A DNA stretch of 64,000 bases, taken from NCBI RefSeq assembly GCF_034350045.1, contig NZ_CP133781.1, positions 4,824,501-4,888,500 of the forward strand, written 5' to 3'. The notes beneath the pieces are model-generated. The model was not told where the DNA came from, searched no databases, and saw only the letters and a program-made list of their open reading frames with translations. A program made the translations under genes and the position numbers. The number at the start of each line of letters is the position of its first letter. Position 1 is the stretch's first letter. Source of the stretch: Pseudomonas sp. CCI4.2 (lineage in GTDB: Bacteria; Pseudomonadota; Gammaproteobacteria; Pseudomonadales; Pseudomonadaceae). This document shows positions 25,041 through 34,120 of the stretch, in pieces.

Positions 25041-26450
25041 ATGACCACCCTCAAAGACCGTCTGAAGTTGGGTAAGGACGCCCGCAAACACTGCTCCCGC
25101 CGTTCACAGGCCGAGCATGGCGACACCCACCGCGACCCGATCTCACTGATCGAAACCTCCAGCGAAGGACGCATCCAACCGCTGGTTGAACTGCGTTACG
25201 GACGGATGCTGGTCTCACCCTTCACGTTTTACCGGGGCAACGCCTTGTTGCACGCCCACGACCTCGCTGGTACGCCGAACATGGGTTTGACCGTTCCGGT
25301 GTGCGGCGACTGTCACCTGATGAATTTCGGCGGTTTCGCCACGCCCGAACGTAACCTGCTGTTCAGCGTCAACGACTTTGACGAAGCACACCCCGGCCCT
25401 TGGGAGTGGGATTTGAAACGCTTGGTGGCCAGTTTCCTGATCGCGGCCCGGGACCTGCGCCACGGCAAAACCGTGGAAGAAAGCGTCTGCCGCGAAGTCG
25501 TCACCGCCTACCAACAAGCCATGGCCGAGTGCGCCCAGCAAGGTGCTTTAGAACTTTGGTACGACGCCATCCGTTACGAGGATTTGTTAGAACAGGCAAA
25601 GTCCGACAGCACCCTCGCCCACGTCGAGCGCGCAGTGCAAAAAGCCGAACGCCGTACCCACGCCGAACTGCTGCCCAAAATAAGCGAACGCGACGAACAC
25701 GGGCACTTGCTGATTCGCGATGATTTGCCGGAAATATTTCACCTGCATAACGCCACCACGCTGCTGGACGCTGACGACGACTGGATGGGCCTGAAAAATT
25801 GGCAAGCCCTCTACGAAACCTTCATGCGCGATTACCGGCCCACGCTGCAAGCCGATCGCCGTGCATTGTTGGGGCGTTTCGAAGTGCAGGACATGGCTTT
25901 TAAAGTGGTCGGCGTTGGCAGCGTCGGTACTCGTTGCTTGGTCGCGTTGCTGACCGACGACCAGCAACACCCGCTGTTCCTCCAGATCAAAGAAGCCCGG
26001 GCCTCCGTGCTGTCGGGTTACGTCAGCGCCAAGTCGCGGATTCGCCACAACGGGCAACGGGTGGTGGATGGACAGCGCTTGATGCAGTCTGCCAGCGACT
26101 TGTTTCTCGGCTGGACCACCGGCCCGAACGGCCGTCATTTCTATGTGCGGCAACTGCGGGACATGAAGATTTCGGCTGAACTGGAGACATTTGACAGCGA
26201 AGCGTTCGCGGCCTACGGGCGCATCTGTGGTCGAGCGCTGGCCCATGCCCACGCCAAAGCCTCGGGCTGCGCGGCGGAGATCAGCGGGTACATCGGCAAA
26301 GGCCCGAGCCTGGCGGATGCGCTGCTCAAATACGCACAAGCGTATGCCGAGCAAAACGAGCGCGATTTCGAACGTTTTCAGAAAGCCTGCCGCACCGGTC
26401 GTTTACAAGCCCGCTCGGAGGCGGACTTGGCCGCCGATCATTTGCCCTGA
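25041..26450 (+). CDS. DUF2252 domain-containing protein
   Basis: A 469-residue protein covering the whole DUF2252 family. Motifs: VELRYGRMLVSPFTFYRGNA, GDCHLMNFGGFATPERNLLF, NDFDEAHPGPWEWDLKRLVA, VVGVGSVGTRCLVALL and RVVDGQRLMQSASDLFLGWT. The kinase-like fold elements (D in GDCHLMNFG and DFDE) suggest an ATP-dependent small-molecule kinase-type activity, not demonstrated. It overlaps the 3' end of the convergent MFS gene by 13 bp. Confidence 0.9.
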   Translation: MTTLKDRLKLGKDARKHCSRRSQAEHGDTHRDPISLIETSSEGRIQPLVELRYGRMLVSPFTFYRGNALLHAHDLAGTPNMGLTVPVCGDCHLMNFGGFATPERNLLFSVNDFDEAHPGPWEWDLKRLVASFLIAARDLRHGKTVEESVCREVVTAYQQAMAECAQQGALELWYDAIRYEDLLEQAKSDSTLAHVERAVQKAERRTHAELLPKISERDEHGHLLIRDDLPEIFHLHNATTLLDADDDWMGLKNWQALYETFMRDYRPTLQADRRALLGRFEVQDMAFKVVGVGSVGTRCLVALLTDDQQHPLFLQIKEARASVLSGYVSAKSRIRHNGQRVVDGQRLMQSASDLFLGWTTGPNGRHFYVRQLRDMKISAELETFDSEAFAAYGRICGRALAHAHAKASGCAAEISGYIGKGPSLADALLKYAQAYAEQNERDFERFQKACRTGRLQARSEADLAADHLP

Positions 26451-27835
26451 GCCTTCGGATTGCTCTGAATGACCAACGCGCATGCCCCCGCCGCTACACA
26501 CACCGCAGCGGCCAAAACCACGGCCCAATGAAACGCTGCAATCAGGGAATCTGCGTGATACGCCAACACCTTGCCCAGCAACGCGGTGGCTACCAGACCA
26601 CCCGTTCGGGCAATGGCGTTGTTCAGCCCCGACGCCGAGCCGGTGTGTTTTTTATCGACCGAGGCAAAAATCGCTGTTGTTAACGGCGCAACGGCGCAGG
26701 TCAGGCCCATCGCAATAACCGCTAAGGCCGGCAACACATCGGTCCAATAACTGACCTGAAGGTCCATCCGCAACAACAGTAAAAAGCCCGCCCCAACAAT
26801 GCACGGCCCGACGATCAAAAAAGGCCGTGTGCCAAACCGACCTGCCAGCCCGCCTAACCAAGGGGACGCCACCGCCAGCACCAACGGGATCGGTAACAAG
26901 GCGGCCCCGGCTTGGGTGCTGGAATAACCGCTGGCGACAATCAAAACGTACGGCAACAGAATCGTCAGGCAACCCAGCGCGCCGTACAGCAGGAAGGTCA
27001 ACAGCGTCAGCCCGGTAAAACCCGGCGAGCCGAATAGCGCCAGCGGCATCATCGCCGAGGGTCCTTTTTTGCGCTCCCACACTAAAAACAGCGCAAGCAA
27101 CGCTGATCCTGCCAGCAAGCCAACGACACCATCAATGGACCAGCCTTCAGGGCCCGTCACCCAGATCAACGCCCAGGTAATAGCGCCAAGACCCAGGGTG
27201 GCTAACAGCGCGCCCGCCCAATCCAGTGGGATGATGTCGCCGCTGAGGTGATCTTTTTCGACGTAGCGCCACGCCAGATATATCGCTGCGCTGGCCAAGG
27301 GGATATTGATAAAGAAGATCATTCGCCAACTGACGGTATCGATCAGCCATCCACCCAGAATCGGTCCGCCCGCACCAGTGGCCGCCGCTGCTGCGGCCCA
27401 TATACCGATAGCTCGCCCTTGTTGCTCACCCTCAAACGTTGCGCCGAGAATCGCCAGGCTGTTGGGCATCAAAAACGCGGCGCCCACGCCCTGGGCGAAA
27501 CGTGCCGTGATCAGCGTTGGCAGGTCAGGCGCCAGCCCGCACACCACGGATGCAATGCCAAACATGAGGATGCCAATGATGAGCACTCGACGGCGGCCGA
27601 AGCGGTCACCCATCGAGCCGCCGAGCAATAACAGCGCGCTCAACGGCAGCAGATAACCGCCGATCAGCCACTGCAACCCGCAATGGCCCGCGCCCAAGTC
27701 GCGTCCGATGGCGGGCAGGCCGACATTGACCACCGAACTGTCGATAAACGCCAGGCTCGATGCCAGTACGCAGGTGACCAGCGTAAGAATCCCGAGCGCA
27801 GTCATCGGAGGGGGCGTGTCGCGGGTGGAGTTCAT
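26438..27835 (-). CDS. MFS transporter, DHA2 (EmrB/QacA) family
   Basis: A 465-residue exporter with about 14 membrane helices. It shows the DHA2 motifs: DSSVVNVGLPAIGRDL in helix 1, LLLGGSMGDRFGRRRVLIIG (motif A), ARFAQGVGAAFLMPNSLAIL and GPILGGWLID (motif C). Likely expels hydrophobic or cationic compounds by proton antiport. Divergent from a flavin monooxygenase gene with a short spacer, a common arrangement for detoxification pairs; no regulator is adjacent. Confidence 0.93.
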   Translation of the reverse strand: MNSTRDTPPPMTALGILTLVTCVLASSLAFIDSSVVNVGLPAIGRDLGAGHCGLQWLIGGYLLPLSALLLLGGSMGDRFGRRRVLIIGILMFGIASVVCGLAPDLPTLITARFAQGVGAAFLMPNSLAILGATFEGEQQGRAIGIWAAAAAATGAGGPILGGWLIDTVSWRMIFFINIPLASAAIYLAWRYVEKDHLSGDIIPLDWAGALLATLGLGAITWALIWVTGPEGWSIDGVVGLLAGSALLALFLVWERKKGPSAMMPLALFGSPGFTGLTLLTFLLYGALGCLTILLPYVLIVASGYSSTQAGAALLPIPLVLAVASPWLGGLAGRFGTRPFLIVGPCIVGAGFLLLLRMDLQVSYWTDVLPALAVIAMGLTCAVAPLTTAIFASVDKKHTGSASGLNNAIARTGGLVATALLGKVLAYHADSLIAAFHWAVVLAAAVCVAAGACALVIQSNPKAQGK

Positions 27836-27965
27836 GTGTTCGCCTGGGAAAGGGATTTGAAATTATTGACACTGGAGGCCTGCTTTGCCCTTCGGTCGCC
27901 TGCACCGGCAGACGCGTAGAGCTGTGCCACGATTAATCGACCATCTGATTGCCAAGGATCGAACC

Positions 27966-29498
27966 ATGAAGCGCTGCGACGTATTAATCATCGGCGCAGG
28001 CCCAACCGGCTTGGTGCTGGCGCTGTGGCTGAGCAAACTGGGAATCAGGGTGCGGATTATCGACAAGACCGCGACCTCAGGCAGTACTTCCCGAGCCTTG
28101 GCCGTTCAGGCACGAACGTTGGAGCTGTATCGTCAGCTTGATTTGACTCAGGTGATTCTGCAACACGGGCACAAGGTGCCGGCGGTCAATCTTTGGGTCA
28201 AGGGCGAACACGCTGCGCAGGTGCCGTTCGACGCGGTGGGCAAGGACCTGACGCCCTACTCATTTCTGGAAATATTCCCTCAGGATCAACACGAACGGCT
28301 TTTGATTGAGCGGTTGTTGATGTTCGGGGTGTCGGTGGAGCGCCAAACTGAATTGACGCGCTTTGTCCATGACGGCGTAGGAGTCACGGCTTACCTGTCC
28401 GGGGCCGACGGTCAGGAAGAGGTGTGTGCCGCGCGTTGCTTGGCGGGGTGCGACGGTGCCCGCTCCACTGTGCGAAAAAGCCTCGACATCGGTTTCCCAG
28501 GGGGCACTTACCAACAAGTTTTTTATGTGGCCGATGTAGATGCTGACGGTCCTTCAGTCAACGGCGAGCTGCACGTGGACCTCGACGAGTCGGAGTTCTT
28601 AGCGATTTTCCCGTTGGCGGACAAACACCATGCCCGTTTGATCGGCACCGTGCGCAATGAACACGCCGACACCCTGACGTTCGAGGATGTCAGCGGCCGC
28701 GCCATCGAGCAGCTTCAAGTCCAGATTCATCGGGTGAACTGGTTTTCGACGTACCGCGTGCATCACCGGGTGGCGAAGCACTTCCGCCAGGGGCGCGCAT
28801 TTCTATTGGGCGACGCGGCGCACGTCCACAGTCCGGCGGGTGGGCAAGGCATGAACACCGGCATTGGTGACGCGATCAACCTGGCGTGGAAACTTGCGGC
28901 CGTGCTAGAGACGCGTGCGTCGGACAGCCTGCTCGACACCTATGAAACCGAGCGAATAGGGTTTGCCCGGCAATTGGTGGCTACCACCGACCGGGTCTTC
29001 AGCTTTGCCACCGCCGAGGGACGAATCGCCAAGCTGGTGCGCACGCGGATTGCGCCGCTGCTGATCCCTAAAGTCATCGCCATCGACGCGGTGCGTGAAT
29101 TTATCTTCCGCACGATATCGCAAGTGACGTTGAACTACCGAGGCATGCCACTCAGCGCTGGCACTGCGGGCAAGGTCCACGGTGGCGAGCGTTTGCCGTG
29201 GGTGCCCGGGAGTGACAATTTTGAATCGTTGTCCCGCCTGTGCTGGCAACTCCATGTTTACGGTGTCGCCAGCGAACAACTGAATGCCTGGTGCAAAGAG
29301 CGTGGCGTGCCGTTACACGTCTTTCAATGGACACCGGCCCATGCCGCCAGCGGTTTTGCGCTTAACGCGTTGTACCTACTGCGACCAGATACCTACGTGG
29401 CCCTTGCCGAACTGTCAGGCGAACCCGAAGTGCTGGATCGATATTTTGATGAACGGGGCATACAGCCGCAGAAGGATCACCTACTGAACACCACATAA
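27966..29498 (+). CDS. FAD-dependent aromatic monooxygenase (PheA/TfdB/PobA-like)
   Basis: A 510-residue flavoprotein hydroxylase. Motifs: CDVLIIGAGPTGLVLALWLS (dinucleotide-binding GxGxxG), LAGCDGARSTVRKSLDIGFP (the DG motif), and RAFLLGDAAHVHSPAGGQGM followed by NTGIGDAINLAWKLAAVL (GD motif). The C-terminal part is thioredoxin-like and degenerate. It likely hydroxylates a phenolic or polyketide-like substrate with NAD(P)H. The start at 27966 follows an aaggatcg ribosome site. Divergent from an MFS exporter. Confidence 0.92.
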   Translation: MKRCDVLIIGAGPTGLVLALWLSKLGIRVRIIDKTATSGSTSRALAVQARTLELYRQLDLTQVILQHGHKVPAVNLWVKGEHAAQVPFDAVGKDLTPYSFLEIFPQDQHERLLIERLLMFGVSVERQTELTRFVHDGVGVTAYLSGADGQEEVCAARCLAGCDGARSTVRKSLDIGFPGGTYQQVFYVADVDADGPSVNGELHVDLDESEFLAIFPLADKHHARLIGTVRNEHADTLTFEDVSGRAIEQLQVQIHRVNWFSTYRVHHRVAKHFRQGRAFLLGDAAHVHSPAGGQGMNTGIGDAINLAWKLAAVLETRASDSLLDTYETERIGFARQLVATTDRVFSFATAEGRIAKLVRTRIAPLLIPKVIAIDAVREFIFRTISQVTLNYRGMPLSAGTAGKVHGGERLPWVPGSDNFESLSRLCWQLHVYGVASEQLNAWCKERGVPLHVFQWTPAHAASGFALNALYLLRPDTYVALAELSGEPEVLDRYFDERGIQPQKDHLLNTT

Positions 29499-29604
29499 CC
29501 CCTATCAACCACCGCATAACCAATTGAATTATTGATAATTAAATTGTCTGGTTTTTGCTGCGCGACAGCGCGGCGTTGGGGACGCTGGAGCCGGGATTAA
29601 CCTG

Positions 29605-29829
29605 TTATCCCGGCGATTTCGACGGGTCTGCGCTGCGTGGATAGGTTCGCTCTTCCTGTATCGTGCCGTCTTCCTTGTGGATCTTCAGCGATGCCGTGCG
29701 CGTGCTGAGGAACTCGCTGGCGAGTTTGATCAATTCTTCTTTGGTGCCCGCTGTTTTTGAAGCATGAACCGCGCCCTGCTTTTTCAATGACCAGAACGTT
29801 CCGGTTTTTTCGATGTGGTAGTTATCCAT
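29605..29829 (-). CDS. DUF2188 domain-containing protein
   Basis: A 74-residue small protein (MDNYHIEKTGTFWSLKKQGA, VHASKTAGTKEELIKLASEF, LKIHKEDGTIQEERTYPRSA). This is the DUF2188 fold, whose YHI...W.LKK...A pattern and 'IHKEDGTIQEERTYP' end are diagnostic. Function unknown, abundant in Pseudomonas. It is 72 bp upstream of nothing else on its strand; a hairpin (gccgggat / atcccggc) overlaps its 3' end near 29589-29613. Confidence 0.88.
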   Translation of the reverse strand: MDNYHIEKTGTFWSLKKQGAVHASKTAGTKEELIKLASEFLSTRTASLKIHKEDGTIQEERTYPRSADPSKSPG

Positions 29830-29900
29830 GATGGCTCCGTTAACGAAACGAACGTTGCAATTGCCACATCGATGGATTCCAGATACGTATTAAAATTCCA

Positions 29901-32747
29901 TCAAACTGCCGGACGATGCCGCATAACCACCGCCCTGCGCAGCACCCGCGACAGCTGCTCGACCGAGTAAGGTTTATGCAGCAATTCAAACCCGTACGAG
30001 CCCTTCTGCGCCAACACATGGCTATAACCACTGGTCAGCACCACGGGTAAATCGGGATGCCGGCGGCGAATTTCCTGGGCCAAGTCGATGCCATTCATTC
30101 CCGGCATGATCACGTCGGAAAACACCACGTCGAAACGCATGCCGTCCACCGCCAGCTCGGTCAGCGCATCCCTGGCATTAGCCACCCATACCGCGACATA
30201 ACCCAACTCGCCCAGGGTTTGCATGGCGAAGCTGCCGACTTCTTCGTTGTCCTCCACCACCAACACCCCCGTGCCGTGCCCGTCCACCAGCACATCCGGC
30301 TCGGCAATGACCGCCGAAGTCGGCGGGCAGGCAACCCGGGGCAGGTAAAGGGTGAACATGGAGCCTTTGCCGAGGGCGCTTCTGACATGAATTTCGCCGC
30401 CTGATTGCTTGGCAAATCCAAACACTTGAGACAACCCAAGGCCGGTGCCCTGCCCTACATCTTTGGTGGTGAAAAACGGTTCGAAAATCTGCTCCATGTG
30501 CTCGGTGGAAATACCGGTGCCGGTGTCCTCAAGCGACACCGCGACAAAATCACCTTCGGGCGGGGCCTCTATGCCGGGGATCTGCGCGACGCAGCTGACG
30601 CTGATGATCAATCGGCCCTCTGCGCCCATGGCGTCGCGAGCATTAACCGCCATGTTGACCAAGGTGGTATCGAACTGGCTGCGATCTGCATCGACAAAGC
30701 AGGCCTGCGTGGGAAAGCGAGTGATGATCTCGATCCGTGATCCGGTCAACGCCCGGACCATATCAACAATGGCCTTGATGCCCAGATTGACGTCAAATAC
30801 CTCTGGCATCAGCGCTTGGCGACGGGCGAAGGCCAATAACTGACCCGTGAGCTTGGCTGCGCGGTCGACGGTGTCGGAAATGGCGCTGACGAAGCGTTCA
30901 CGCTTCTCTTCAGTAAGATTGGGCCGCTTGAGCAGGTCGGTCGAGGACTTGATGACCGTGAGTAGGTTGTTGAAGTCATGGGCGACGCCGCCCGTCAACT
31001 GACCAACCGCTTCCATTTTTTGCGCCTGACGCAAGGCTTCCTCGACCTTCATCAGTTCACCGGTGCGCGCCTCTACTTTGGCTTCCAAAGATTCGTTGGC
31101 TTCCCGCAGGCGCACCTCGCTGCTGCGCAGTGCCGCTTCGCCTGAACTGCGCTCGGCGGCTGAACGGGTTCTTTCCGCGACTTCCTGGATGAACTGCAAT
31201 TCCTCAGCCGACCAACTTCTTGGCAGCCGATGGGCGATACACAGCACAGCCACCAACGCCTCACGCTCGATAACCGGTGCATAAACCAGCGTCGGCAACG
31301 GTTCAACGCTGTCGGTCTCCGGTTTCGAATCATGGATCTGCACCATCTCGCCGCGCTGCAGATGTTCAACATGGGCGGCCTGATGCTGAAGCGGCAACCA
31401 TTCCACCGGTGACTTAAACCCGGTAGCGCTCCAACAGCGCTCTATGTGTAACGCCTGAGCCTCGATGCTAAAGGTCCCGTAACCAACACGACTGACCTGA
31501 AGTGTTTCGCCAACCAGTTGCGCAGCGGCAACGGTGATATCGGTGGGATCGCTGAGGCCGCGAAATCTGTCGGCCAATGAAACCAATGATTCACGCAGTG
31601 TTTCGGCCCGGCGCCGACTGGTTTCGTTGCGCGCAATTTTCAAGAAACCTTGTGGCTGACCTGCGGCGTCCAGCGGCAACGGATGGACCGAGCCGTTCAG
31701 GTAAACGTACTCGCCATCTTTGCGAACGTGCCAGCGCTCGTCGGCGGCGCTGCCCTCGCGGGTGGCGATGGTTCGTTCCTGAACGTCGATGCCGCACGCG
31801 CGGTCATCTGCGCTGAACAGCAAGGCGCTCTTCAAGCCAATAATTTCCTTGGCGGTCCAACCGAAAATGCTTTCTGCACCTTTTGACCACGTGCTGATGC
31901 GACCTTCCAGATCGGTGGTGAGAATGGCGTAGTCCTTCGCACCTTCAATCACCAGACGCAAGCGCGCTTCACTTTCGCGCAATGCCACGTCGGCATTAAC
32001 CCGCACCGTGACATCGGCGCCTTCGACAAAAATAGCCGTGACATTGCCGTGGTCATCTTTGATTGGCTGATAGACAAAATCGACGAATCGCTCATCAATC
32101 GGGCCGCCAGCAACGGGTTGAACGGCGAAGGAAGCGCCAATCGCGGAAAACGCCACACCGCTATCGAAGACGTTATCCAGCAGTTGCAAGTAACCCTGCT
32201 CGACGGCGTCCGGTAATGCCTCGGCCACCGTGCGACCGACCACCGGTCGATGGCCAATCAGCTGTAAGTAACCGGGATTGGCCAGCTCGAAACGGTGCTC
32301 CCGACCACGCAGCATGGCCATGAACGTGGGCGCCTGCTCGAACAACCTTGAAAGCACGGCGTTTTCCAGGGCGGCACGGCGTTCGGCCAAGACCTGCCCA
32401 GTGGTTTCAGTGCACACCACCAACACGCCACCAATACCGCTCGGAATCTCTTCGTCATCCACTGGGCTAAATCCATATGTCCAGTAGACGTCGTCCTGGC
32501 GACCGTGGCGAGTGATGGGCACCAAGTGATTTTCGTGCCATGTCGCGCCGCCACCGCTCATCACCTGCACGATCTGCGGACCAATCACCTCCCAAATTTC
32601 ATCCCATACCTGCCGCGCAGCCTGCCCCAGTGAACCCGGATGCAACTCCGGGCCCAATGACTGCCGGTAAGCGTCGTTGTAAATACAGATGCTTTCCGGG
32701 CCCCAGAAAATATACATAGGGTGGTGGGTATTGAGCATCAGGCGCAC
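29901..32747 (-). CDS. Hybrid sensor histidine kinase (PAS-PAS-GAF-HisKA-HATPase-REC), 5' end frameshifted
   Basis: The intact frame from a GTG at 32747 encodes 948 residues. Parts in order: an N-terminal PAS/GAF-like unit (MYIFWGPESICIYNDAYRQS), a PAS domain (APTFMAMLRGREHRFELANP), a second PAS with PAC (LEGRISTWSKGAESIFGWTA), a GAF domain, HisKA with GGVAHDFNNLLTVIKSSTDL, HATPase (EDTGTGISTEHMEQIFEPFF; GTGLGLSQVFGFAKQSGG) and a receiver with phospho-acceptor Asp in FSDVIMPGMNG. Coding similarity continues upstream in another frame (MGRLIRGHDWGATAIGHPGT) back to about 32893, so about 48 N-terminal residues are cut off by an 8-bp duplication at 32779-32794. No membrane helices: a cytosolic sensor with unknown signal. 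Confidence 0.88.
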   Translation of the reverse strand: MRLMLNTHHPMYIFWGPESICIYNDAYRQSLGPELHPGSLGQAARQVWDEIWEVIGPQIVQVMSGGGATWHENHLVPITRHGRQDDVYWTYGFSPVDDEEIPSGIGGVLVVCTETTGQVLAERRAALENAVLSRLFEQAPTFMAMLRGREHRFELANPGYLQLIGHRPVVGRTVAEALPDAVEQGYLQLLDNVFDSGVAFSAIGASFAVQPVAGGPIDERFVDFVYQPIKDDHGNVTAIFVEGADVTVRVNADVALRESEARLRLVIEGAKDYAILTTDLEGRISTWSKGAESIFGWTAKEIIGLKSALLFSADDRACGIDVQERTIATREGSAADERWHVRKDGEYVYLNGSVHPLPLDAAGQPQGFLKIARNETSRRRAETLRESLVSLADRFRGLSDPTDITVAAAQLVGETLQVSRVGYGTFSIEAQALHIERCWSATGFKSPVEWLPLQHQAAHVEHLQRGEMVQIHDSKPETDSVEPLPTLVYAPVIEREALVAVLCIAHRLPRSWSAEELQFIQEVAERTRSAAERSSGEAALRSSEVRLREANESLEAKVEARTGELMKVEEALRQAQKMEAVGQLTGGVAHDFNNLLTVIKSSTDLLKRPNLTEEKRERFVSAISDTVDRAAKLTGQLLAFARRQALMPEVFDVNLGIKAIVDMVRALTGSRIEIITRFPTQACFVDADRSQFDTTLVNMAVNARDAMGAEGRLIISVSCVAQIPGIEAPPEGDFVAVSLEDTGTGISTEHMEQIFEPFFTTKDVGQGTGLGLSQVFGFAKQSGGEIHVRSALGKGSMFTLYLPRVACPPTSAVIAEPDVLVDGHGTGVLVVEDNEEVGSFAMQTLGELGYVAVWVANARDALTELAVDGMRFDVVFSDVIMPGMNGIDLAQEIRRRHPDLPVVLTSGYSHVLAQKGSYGFELLHKPYSVEQLSRVLRRAVVMRHRPAV

Positions 32748-32778
32748 TGCCGTGCGCAGGCTTTGTGACCAAGTGCCC

Positions 32779-32794
32779 GGGTGCCCGGGTGCCC
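32779..32794. repeat. 8-bp tandem duplication (gggtgccc x2) shifting the kinase frame
   Basis: Two adjacent copies of gggtgccc follow a partial unit aagtgccc. Removing one copy joins the upstream frame (GATAIGHPGT) to WSQSLRTAVRLMLN in phase. The unit length is not a multiple of three, so copy-number change toggles the frame. Confidence 0.8.
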
Positions 32795-33053
32795 GATTGC
32801 CGTAGCGCCCCAGTCATGGCCCCTAATCAAGCGTCCCATTTCGCCGCCGCCCTTTAAAAAACTGGCGACATCCCGCACCCTCTCAACCGACACGGCATGG
32901 ACCTTGGGGTATCAACGTCGTTTGGGTTACGGGTCTTGGGATCATTCTGGGATCACTCATGTCCATTACTTCGCATAGGAGCAAGACCGCAGTGTCATTT
33001 TCGATCAGGTCGTTCGATCAGATCGAAGACCGACCTGACGTGTAAACTTATTC

Positions 33054-33068
33054 ATGTTTGTAGAACAT
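33054..33068. promoter_or_regulatory. Possible operator: inverted repeat upstream of the CDF gene
   Basis: The dyad atgtt-tgtag-aacat lies 68 bp ahead of the CDF start in an AT-rich leader. It could be a metalloregulator site, but it matches no consensus well. Confidence 0.3.
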
Positions 33069-33135
33069 AGTTCAATTACGTTCATTTAATAGGCATGAAT
33101 GCCAAATTAGACTGGCAGACAAACATGGAAACGCC

Positions 33136-34104
33136 ATGACCGACCATCACCACCCTAACCACGAAGCGCCGGCGCACGATCATGGCTCGACAGGCCATCA
33201 TCATCACCCTACGCCCCCTGCTGGCTTTGACAGCGCGTTTGCCATTGGTTCTGCAATCAATGCGGCGTTCGTCGCCGCCGAAGTGATCTTTGGGTTGACC
33301 GCGCATTCAGTGGCGCTATTAGCCGATGCGGCGCACAACCTGGGCGACGTTTTGGGGTTGCTTTTGGCGTGGTGGGCAGTCTGGCTGGGGCGTCGAGGCC
33401 CGACACTTAGCCGCACGTATGGCTACGGGCGCAGTTCGATTCTCGCCTCATTGACCAACGCCGTGGTGCTGCTGATCGGCGTGGGGGGCATCACCGTTGA
33501 AGCGGTTCGACGCCTGATCGAGGGCGTCCCCTCCGCAGACGTCGGCGGCGAAACGGTGATGGTCGTGGCCGCGATCGGCATCCTGGTAAACGGCGTCACC
33601 GCGCTATTGTTTGCCAGAGGCCGCAAAGGCGACCTGAACGTGAAAGGTGCATTTTTACACATGGCCTCGGACGCCGTAGTCTCGGCCGGTGTGGTGGTGT
33701 CGGGACTGATCCTGGTGTTAACCGGCTGGAGTTGGGTGGACCCCATTGTTAGTTTGTTGATCGCTGCGTTGATTCTGTATTCGACCTGGGGACTGCTGCG
33801 CGATAGCGTCAATCTGGCGTTGGACAAGGTGCCGGGGAACGTTGATATCGAACAGGTGCGAACCTACCTTGCCGCGCTGCCGGGCGTCACTGAGGTGCAT
33901 GACCTGCATGTCTGGCCCTTGAGCACCACCGAAACCGCGCTCACCGCTCATCTGATTCGCCCCGAAGCCAAACACGAAGACGCTTTTCTGCACGATGCGT
34001 GTCAGGCACTTCGGGCGCGCTTCAACATCGGCCACTCAACGTTGCAGATCGAGACGGGCGATGTTGCCCGCCCCTGCCAACTGGCCCCGGCCCATGTTAT
34101 TTAG
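33136..34104 (+). CDS. Cation diffusion facilitator, CzcD/ZitB-like zinc exporter
   Basis: A 322-residue inner-membrane antiporter. His-rich N-terminus (MTDHHHPNHEAPAHDHGST), six membrane helices, and the transport-site pairs HxxxD in ADAAHNLGDVLGLLLAWWA and HMASDAVVSAGVVVSG, giving the HD-HD signature usual for Zn(II)/Cd(II) exporters. The cytosolic C-terminal domain shows VTEVHDLHVWPLSTTETALT. It is followed after 16 bp by an EamA transporter gene with a His-rich tail, so the two are probably co-transcribed and serve metal efflux. Confidence 0.93.
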   Translation: MTDHHHPNHEAPAHDHGSTGHHHHPTPPAGFDSAFAIGSAINAAFVAAEVIFGLTAHSVALLADAAHNLGDVLGLLLAWWAVWLGRRGPTLSRTYGYGRSSILASLTNAVVLLIGVGGITVEAVRRLIEGVPSADVGGETVMVVAAIGILVNGVTALLFARGRKGDLNVKGAFLHMASDAVVSAGVVVSGLILVLTGWSWVDPIVSLLIAALILYSTWGLLRDSVNLALDKVPGNVDIEQVRTYLAALPGVTEVHDLHVWPLSTTETALTAHLIRPEAKHEDAFLHDACQALRARFNIGHSTLQIETGDVARPCQLAPAHVI

Positions 34105-34120
34105 CGCTTGGAAGGTCCCC

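Noticed and set aside
25587..26354. 255-codon minus-strand frame inside the DUF2252 gene
   Set aside because: The opposite strand encodes all conserved DUF2252 motifs; this frame has none.
33054..33068. Zur or SmtB box before the CDF gene
   Set aside because: The dyad does not fit either consensus; kept only as a low-confidence inverted repeat.
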